Positions 55,015 through 62,000 of a stretch of DNA of 62,000 nt are shown piece after piece. This DNA comes from Prorocentrum cordatum (lineage: Eukaryota > Sar > Dinophyceae > Prorocentrales > Prorocentraceae). The translations under genes and the position numbers were made by a program. Position 1 is the first letter of the stretch. Every line of letters begins with the position of its first letter. The stretch is taken from NCBI GenBank assembly GCA_963575745.1, contig CAUYUJ010000670.1:391666-453665 (forward strand). Reading direction: 5' to 3'. Under the pieces are notes generated by a model that was not told the origin of the DNA, made no database searches, and saw only the letters and a program-made list of their open reading frames with translations.

Positions 55015-55589
55015 TCGCCCCATCCGCAATTGCGGGGTGCTAGATAATAGAAGGCGAGGAGAGGAAGGGGAAGGGCAAGTTCACGCCGGAGTCATATGAG
55101 GCAGCCTGAAGTCGCCGGGGCGGGTAGGTTTCGAACCCAGACCGTGGGATCGAATCCCGTACTTCCCTCGTTCGCGAGTTGTCCCCCGTCCCCTTTGCAA
55201 CATGTCAAGTTTCCGATATCAGACGTGCGATGTAGAGCAGAGCTCGTTGTGCACACTGGCTCCGTGCCAGCTTCTTGCGCTGCGCCGCCTTTTCAGATAG
55301 GTCTAGCAGCCACGGCATACGGCCCTCGCTCCTGCCACCACGTGAGCCGACAGGGCAGGGAGCGGGGGGGAGGAAGCACGAATCGTGGTCGGCTTGCCAG
55401 CAGAATGGCCAGGGGGGTGCTGGGAACCGCCATATGGACCTTGCGAAGGAAGGAGGCAGTCACACACCGGGCGACCCCGCTCCACTTACCGCGGCCTGCC
55501 CTTCTTCGATCGAGCCGATATCACGGGCGGTATCCGCGGCCGACCGACCAGGGTGGCAAAGACCTCCTGTGAAGCCCACCCAGGGCACA

Positions 55590-55780
55590 TTTCGGTCCGA
55601 TCGATCCGATGCAATTCGATTCCAGCATGCCGACGAGCCGATACGGCCCGATGCTTTCGCAGCGCTATAGCGCATCCTGGCGCGGCCGATTCGCTTCGAT
55701 TCCGATTATGTACCGATGCAGCCGGGTCCAGAGCATTCTCCGATTCGATCTGGTTTCCCGATTCGATATTGGTTTTCTTG
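55590..55780. repeat. Array of CGATTCGATCC-like units, copy 2
   Basis: Related to 22840-23035, with CCGATCGATCCGATG, GGCGCGGCCGATTCG and TTCCCGATTCGAT. Its surroundings (55015-55590 and 55780-57400) show no recognised gene; a GGCCAGTGCCGCCGACCC head and an (AGG)n tract lie at 56709-56800. Confidence 0.55.
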
Positions 55781-57407
55781 TCTCACCCCCCGCCCGAGGC
55801 AGACAGTCTGGCGGAACCGCGAGCCGGAGCCTTACCGGGATTTCGACGATTTCCTGGGGTCGCTCCGTGTCAAGAACAGGGTCGAGATCGCGAGGCAGCG
55901 GCAGGCGGGCGACTCCGAGCAAGGGGGGAGGGGGGAGGGAATTGGCGAGGGGGGAGGGGAGGGGTAGCGGGGAGCGAGAGGGAGCTGGCACTGAGACTGT
56001 TGAACGAGTTGGTTCCAGCGCGCCGATTGTCCCGCCGCTGACGCTAATGCCTGCCCTCTGTGCGCCTCTCGGGCCAACGTGGCAAGCCGAGCTGGCGACA
56101 GGCTCGACACGAGGTGCCTGGAGGCCCAAGAAAGAGCGAACACGTTTAGAAACGGATCTGGATCGCGGCATTCCCCATCTCACCCTGGAGGATCGACATT
56201 CCAGGATCGAGGTACATCCGCAGGTGTTCTATTTTTTGTTCCAATTACTCTGTTGTCAGGTCCTCGCTTTGAACCCGGAATCCGCAGCGCCACGCCTTAC
56301 TCGTCAATTTCTTCCTTTCTTCTTCCTCTCCCTGCCTCGGCTCATCGCATGTCCAGTTTGCCACCCACTTCACAAGTTTTTTTGTTTTTTGATGCTTGGT
56401 GTCTTGGAGGGGCTGTTTGTCCTGTCCTCCCTCGAGGATCGGGGTTCGAATATGTACGTAAGTCTTTGGCAGGCTTCGAGCCGTTCTAAGCCTTCGGGAA
56501 GCCCCCCGTCTGCACGGCTGGATTCCATTGGAAACCTGGTGGAAACGAATCCCAGTAGACGTCCAGAGCGTGTCAGTTCTTCCAACGCTCCGTGTTTTTT
56601 GTTGCGTTCCGCGTTGCCCTTGGAAGAGTCTCGTGCTCTCGGATATCACCAAGCACTCGATCATCGGTCGCGGCTGCACCGGCATGAGCTCACCATGTAG
56701 GGAAGGATTGTGAAGGCTTGACGGCCAGTGCCGCCGACCCTGAAAGACATCGACGACGATCAGGAGGGGGAGGAGGAGGAGGAGGAGGAGGGGGAAAAGG
56801 ACTCCCCCCCGGGACCCCCCCCTCGGGAGGAGGACCGGAGGAGGACCGGCGTGGGGGGAGGGGAGACCCCCAAAGGCGATGCGAATCTGACCCCCTCACA
56901 CCACCCCCCTCCACCCCCGCCCCCCCCGGGACCCCTCCCCCCCGCCAGGGAAGGGACAAAGGGAAGGGGCTTCCCTCTGACGTGACTACGACATGGGTCG
57001 ATTTCCTCAATCCCCAGACTCCTTCCCCCGACGACGGGAGAGTGCACTCCCCCTCCCGACGGGGAAGGATGAACAGAAGAAGCGCCCCGTCGACGGGACC
57101 AGACAGACCCCTCACGCACGCCGACAGGGTCGGCTGATTCTTGACGGAAGCGATTCCTAGACCACGAGGTGTTCCCGAGGGCCAGTTCTGCAGCCCGGGT
57201 CGTCTCTGCTTGTCCGGGGGTCCGTGGAAGGGATCCAAAGGTCCGCGAGCGGCCGAGAGTTTTCCAGAACTCCATGTCCTCAAGGGCCCGCTTCCTGCAC
57301 GCTGACTGGGCGAATGGGGGAGGGTTTCGCTCAGACCCTGTCTTGCAGACCCCGTCAAGTCGACCCCGTCCGCCCGTCCCCGCCCCTCCCCGCGTCGTGC
57401 TCCGCAG

Positions 57408-57473
57408 GCGGTGGCCGCCGCGGAGGGCCTGGAGACCGTGGTGGTGGACGGCACGGCCAACCCCGAGGAGAGC
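57408..57473 (+). CDS. FemAB-like N-acyltransferase, exon G
   Basis: Exon of 66 nt (22 codons), acceptor CTCCGCAG, donor AGC|GTGTTG, phase 0-0. It encodes AVAAAEGLETVVVDGTANPE plus ES. In the family the helix of exon F is followed by 'la...glssvHvtFpteee', which AAAEGLETVVVDGTANPEE fits in length and pattern. The sequence is less diagnostic than exons D and E. It is the last exon I can identify; the 'QFHW' and GNAT core of the family should follow right of the window. Confidence 0.55.
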
Positions 57474-57662
57474 GTGTTGGTTTTATTTTGCGGCTCAGGG
57501 CCAATGGGCCCAGCAGGGACAACGAGGAGAGAGGAGTGAGGAGGCGGTGGGAGGAGGAGGAGGAGGAGGAGGAGGAGGAGGAGGAGGATGAAATACGAGG
57601 AGGTGGAGGGGGAGCAGGATGGAACAGGAGCAGTATGACGAGGGGTACATATATACACGTAT

Positions 57663-60418
57663 CAGAGTGAGGGGGCCGAACGGTCATGCATTGTCCCTGG
57701 GTGCGTGGCTGCAGTGGGCTTCGGCGGCACTGATTGTTAATGTTGGTGTTGTTGTTCCTGTTGTTGTTGTTGTTGCTGTTGTTGTTGCTGTTGTTCTGTC
57801 GTTGTCGTTGTCGTTGTCACTGGTGTCTGTCTTGGTCTTGTTGTTGTTGTTGTTGTTGTCGTTGTTGGTGTTGGTGGTGTTGTTGTTGTTGTTGCTGTTG
57901 TTGTTGTCGTTGTCGTTGTTGGTGTTATTGTAGTTGTTGTTGGTATTGTTGATATTGTTGATATTGTTGATAGTGTTGTTGTTGATGGTATGTGTTGGTG
58001 TCGGTGTTCGTGTTGTTGCTGCTGCTGTTTGTTTTTGTTGTTGCTGTTGTTGATGATGCTGTTGCTGTTCGCCCAGGCGCCCTGGCGCTCTCGCCTCGGC
58101 GCTGGCTGTATTTTCCTTGAAATGAGGCTCACGCTCGAGCGGTTTGGGGAACCGCCAAACCGGCCCCCCAACAAGAACACCGCTCCCGCTCGAGTTTTCT
58201 CCTTTTTTACTCACTGCTGGTGCTCTTGCTCGCCGCCGACAGCCGCCGTCCCAACAAACCAACGCTCCCGCTCGAGACCTCCTCCCGTTCTACCTTGGAC
58301 TGACGCGCGACTCTTTCTCTCATCGGCGCCGATTCTCCCGCTCGAGACTTCCTCACTTTTGTTACTCAAAGCGGTGCTCCGCGGGTGGGTCGCGGGTGTG
58401 TCGCGCGTGCGTCGCGGGTGGGTCGCGGGTGGGTCGCGGATGGGTCGCTTTGTGTCGCGGGTGGGTCGCGGCCAGGTCGCAGGCGGGTCGCGGGGTGGGT
58501 CGTGGGTGGGTCGCGGGGGGGTCGCGGGTGGGTCGCTGGTTGGTCGCGTGTGGGTCGCCGGTGGGTCGGGGGGGTGTCGTGGGTGGGTCGCGGGCGGGAC
58601 GTCAACAACAACAAACATAACAACACACGCAACAACACAAACAACAACAACAATCATCTTACCCTCATGCGCTATGTTTCCACACGAAGCATGCGACCAT
58701 CATGATAACCATCCACGTAGTTGGGGACTCTTGTTCTATAGCGTGGTCCGTTATTCCCATTCCCAGATATCCCGCCCAATGAGGTCTTGCAAACACCTCC
58801 TCCGAGGAATGTCAACATATCCCTCCTCGAAAACACATGCCCGCGCCTTGCTGCGCCGATGCGAGACCGCCAGTGGAACCCCAGCGAAGGGCAAAGCACA
58901 AGGACGTATCGAACGACAGGATTGTCTTGGTGGGGATGGGGGCTGACGGCGGTGAGGCAAGGACCTGGCCCTGAATAGAAACGGGGGAAGTCACGAGCAG
59001 GGCTGCTGTTGTTGTTGGGAGTGGCGCCAATGCTGAAGAGAGTAGGGCGCTATTCCAGCGTGAAACAAAACGAATTCTCGAGTGGGAACGCTGGTTTTGT
59101 TGGGGCGGCTGCTTTCGGCGGCGAGGAGGACCACCGCCTTGAGTAAGAAAGGAGGAGCCATATAGCGGGAACCGTGGTTTTGTCGGGACAGCGGCTGTCG
59201 GCGGCGAGGAAAAGCACCGTCCCGAGGAAAAAGAAAAGATATCTCGAGCGAGAGCGTTGTCCTTGCTGGGAGCGGCGCCAATTCAAAAGAGAGTAGGGCG
59301 CCAGTCCAGCGTTAAACGGAAGGAGGACTCGAGCGGGAGTGCTGGTTTTGTCGGGGCGGCGGTTTTCGGCGGCGAGGAGGAATACAGCCTTGAGTAAGAA
59401 GGGAGGAAGCATCGAGCGGGAGCCGTGGTTTTGTTGGGATGGGAGTTGCCGGCGGCGAGGAACAGCACCGTCTTCAGGGAAAAGGGAGGAAGCATCGAAA
59501 GGGAGCGTTGTTCTTGCTGGGAGCGGCGCCATTTCACAAGAGAATTGGGCGCCAGTGCAGCGTAAAACGGAAGGAAGTCTCGGGCGGGAGCGTTTGTTTT
59601 GTCGGGGCGGCGGTTTTCGGCGGCGAGGAAGGGGCACCGCCTTGAGTAAAAAAGGGAGGAAATCTCGAGCGGGAGCGTTGTTGCTGCTGGGGGCGGCGTC
59701 GATGAGAGAAAGACTAGCGCGCCAGTCCAATGTAAGACGGGAGGAAGTCTCGAGCGGGAACGCTGGTTTTGTTAGGACGGCGGCTTTCGGCGGCGAGCAA
59801 GAACATCAGCCCTGATTCAAAAAGGGAGGAAGTCTCGAGCGGGAGCATTGTTGTTGTTGGGGGGCTGGTGTTGGCGGTCCCCCTAACCGCTCAAGCGTGA
59901 GCCTCATTTTCAATGATAATGTAGCCGGCGCCTTGGCGAGAGCGCCCGAGCGCTTTTTAAGGTGTCCAACAATAACAACTGGTTAGCAATTAGCATTCAA
60001 CAACAGCACGAACACCAACAACAGCAGCAACAACAACACACACACACAACAACCACACCAGCAACACAAACACCAACAACCACAACCACAACCACACCAC
60101 CAACAACAGCAACACTCACATCGTCCACAATAATAACAACATCAACAGCATCAACAAAACCAATTGCAACAGCAACAATGCCATCAGCAATCCATTACCA
60201 GGAAGCAACAACAACCGCATCAACAACACCAACAACAATCACAATAACAACAAACTCATCAACAACACCAACACTAACAACGACAGCGACAAAGACTAAG
60301 ACAACGACAACATAACAACAGGAACAACCGCACCAGCATTATCAATCCGCACAGCGGAAGCCCACTTCAGCCACGCACCCACGGACAGTGAATGGCCGTT
60401 CGGCCCCATCATTCCGAT
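57663..60418. mobile_element. ~2.76-kb fold-back element
   Basis: Inverted ~73-bp heads at 57663-57735 and 60345-60418 (GGGGCCGAACGG ... GTGCGTGGCTG ... GTGGGCTTC). Inside each are GTT triplets (57740-58072) or CAA triplets (59960-60325), then CTCGAG arrays: partial + at 58073-58375 and full inverted at 58800-59945. The centre has GGGTCGCGGGT units (58376-58602), CAA triplets and a 152-bp arm (58652-58806). No open frame beyond repeat artefacts. Confidence 0.75.
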
Positions 60419-60419
60419 A

Positions 60420-62000
60420 TACTCACGTACCTGTATATATGAGTATATGTAAACCTGTGGCGCGGGGATCGTCACGGCCGCCTACAACTTGCTTGTGCTG
60501 CGCCTCATGGTCGCCGTCGTCCCGTTCGGCGCCAGAGGGCGTGGGTGTGGTATGGTGTTTGGGTCGGTCTGTTGTCTCAGGAGGTGGAGGGAAGCGGAGG
60601 AGGAGGGGGGCTCGGGGGAGGCGACAGTACAACTGCACGCGAGATCGGAGATTTAAGATGCAAGGGGGGAAAGGGAGGAGGGGGGAGGAGGGGGGGCGGA
60701 GGACGGGCCAGGTATTCTGGGGAGAAAGGTATTGGAGGGAGGGAGGAGGGAGGATGATGGGGAGGAGAGCGGTGAATGCAGGATGGAGGGGAGGGGGATA
60801 AAATTCATAATTCGGGGGACGGCGAGTGAGAGAACGATCATGTGGACCATGGGGGGGTGTAATTGTGGAGGTTCGCGAAGGATTTCCATTGGGGATGGCG
60901 AAGACGACAAGGATGATGAAGAGGAGAGCGGAGGGAAGGGGGGGGGGCATGACACTTGAATAGGAGGAGGTGGGAGGAGCTGGAGGAGAAGGGTACTAGT
61001 TGTTGGGGAAGGCGGGACAAGGAGGAAGACCGAGTGGCGAAACAAGTGCCTCATGCGCAGCATCAGCAGCAGCAGCGGCCGAAAGAGGCAGGGAGGGGGG
61101 CGAAGAACAGCATAGTGCGATCAGGGATGAGGAGGATGGACGGGGAAGCGTGAACAGCAGGATGATGTACCAGAATGATGGCAATCACATTATGAAAATG
61201 ATTGGGCAGGAAATGGACAAAGATGGGGAGGAGGAGGAAACGGAGGACAACGATGACAAGGACAAGCAAGACTACGATACATAGCATATGGGCATATGGG
61301 AAGACTTGCATCGACGAGGGCGGATCGGAGAGATGGCCAGGGTTTGCAGGGGGGTGGCCGGGATTGTTAGTAGGTGTCGTATGGTAGTTCATCGAAACGT
61401 AGCTCGCTTTATACAACATACCGGCAGGACCCGGACTAACAGGTGCAGGGGGAGGATGGAGGCGACGCTTACGATGGGGACAAAGATGACAAGAACGGAA
61501 ACAATGAGGGCGAGGGAGACCATGATGAGGATGCCGAAGGATATTGGGGGCCCGCAGCAGCGATCTCAATGTCTCCCAGATTCCGCGTCCATTGGTGCAT
61601 TGAGCGATTGAGGAACGATGCTTACGTAGTGCGCGGGCCAGACCACTGCTACAGGAAGGGAGGATTCTTGGCGGTGGTCGAAAGCCCAGCTGTGTCACAT
61701 TAGTGTCGTTCACGTGCATATTCCAACTTGCTTTCTCACGCCCGCGCGCTGTTGCGAACAACCATGTCACAGCCGAACTCCGTTGGGTCGCTCGCGTGCT
61801 ACATGGTATAGGGAGGGATCCATCGCGACGTGTTCGAGCTTAGTGGTTGGCGGGTGCTGACAGGTTCCGTTGACACGGGAACATGTCGAGTACATGTACA
61901 TTATTGTCTACCGAAGACGGTGAGAGGTACGCCAATTTTGCTTCGGCTGACAGAGGATCGGCCAAGTTGTTGCATATGGAGGCCCCAGTTGGGAGGAGGA
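60420..62000. other. No gene recognised
   Basis: GGA/GAG-rich from 60580 to 61180, then mixed sequence. A + strand frame near 61560-61700 with RFRVHWCIERLRNDAY ends at 61703; it is too short and weak to assign. Confidence 0.4.

Larger units (their letters stand above)
30089..57407 (+). other. Intron 6 (~27.3 kb)
   Basis: Inferred from the contiguity of exons F and G in the protein. It holds the minus-strand YR element, the MITEs, the macrosatellite, a 73-bp VNTR element, the CTCGAG array, the interrupted 830-residue frame and a composite TIR repeat. 30089-31870 shows no recognised element; a perfect 8-bp hairpin (CCGACGGC/GCCGTCGG) lies at 31173-31191. Confidence 0.5.

Noticed and set aside
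54244-55047. Val/Gly then Pro/Arg/Asp-rich frames
   Set aside because: They translate GTT triplets and the 11-bp GACCCACCCGC array.
55125-55175. tRNA-like T-arm (GGTTTCGAACC and GGGATCGAATCCC)
   Set aside because: No acceptor, D or anticodon arms could be folded around it on either strand. GGGGTTCGAAT at 56450 fails the same test.
61443-61703. Candidate next acyltransferase exon (RFRVHWCIERLRNDAY)
   Set aside because: HW resembles the family's QFHW, but the neighbouring residues, frame and splice sites do not fit.

Overview
The window reads as nuclear DNA of a core dinoflagellate. Prorocentrum-like is my guess, from the GC-rich, repeat-choked sequence and the retroelement types; the species is not determined. 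Supporting observations are tyrosine-recombinase (YR) retroelements carrying a cytosine-methyltransferase-like domain, many unrelated satellites and trinucleotide arrays, tiny exons in very long introns with some likely GC donors, and no bacterial-style operons.

The one host gene I can support runs along the + strand across almost the whole window. It is a FemAB-like/DUF482 N-acyltransferase (GNAT fold, COG3146 type) in seven recognised micro-exons: 2602-2667, 2937-2999, 21163-21213, 23661-23750, 29171-29245, 30026-30088 and 57408-57473. Each is a whole number of codons and the reading frame stays in phase 0 across every junction. The introns are about 0.27, 18.2, 2.4, 5.4, 0.8 and 27.3 kb, and the catalytic C-terminal half must lie beyond the right edge.

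Intron 2 (3.0-21.2 kb) holds two diverged copies of one YR retroelement superfamily. Element 1 (about 4.32-9.95 kb) and element 2 (12.457-18.912 kb) share the order small membrane ORF, gag-like ORF, reverse transcriptase, RNase H, tyrosine recombinase, C5-methyltransferase-like domain. Element 2 keeps split direct repeats (A1 ... B1-A2-B2). Between them lie a 73-bp VNTR element and GATC-rich satellites. Introns 3-5 carry (TCC)n, a diverged ~175-bp satellite, a composite repeat with short inverted termini and a possible antisense LINE tail.

Intron 6 (30.1-57.4 kb) holds a 386-bp tandem repeat (32.26-33.24 kb), a broken minus-strand YR element (33.9-38.15 kb) split by two 168-bp MITEs and a 1.2-kb insertion, a ~1.25-kb macrosatellite (38.3-44.8 kb), a second 73-bp VNTR element, a CTCGAG-rich array, an 830-residue unrecognised frame with one internal stop (48.46-50.95 kb), further satellites, and a second copy of the composite repeat. 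To the right of the last exon is a ~2.76-kb fold-back structure (57.66-60.42 kb). Most long open frames elsewhere are by-products of GC-rich or triplet repeats and are not annotated as genes.
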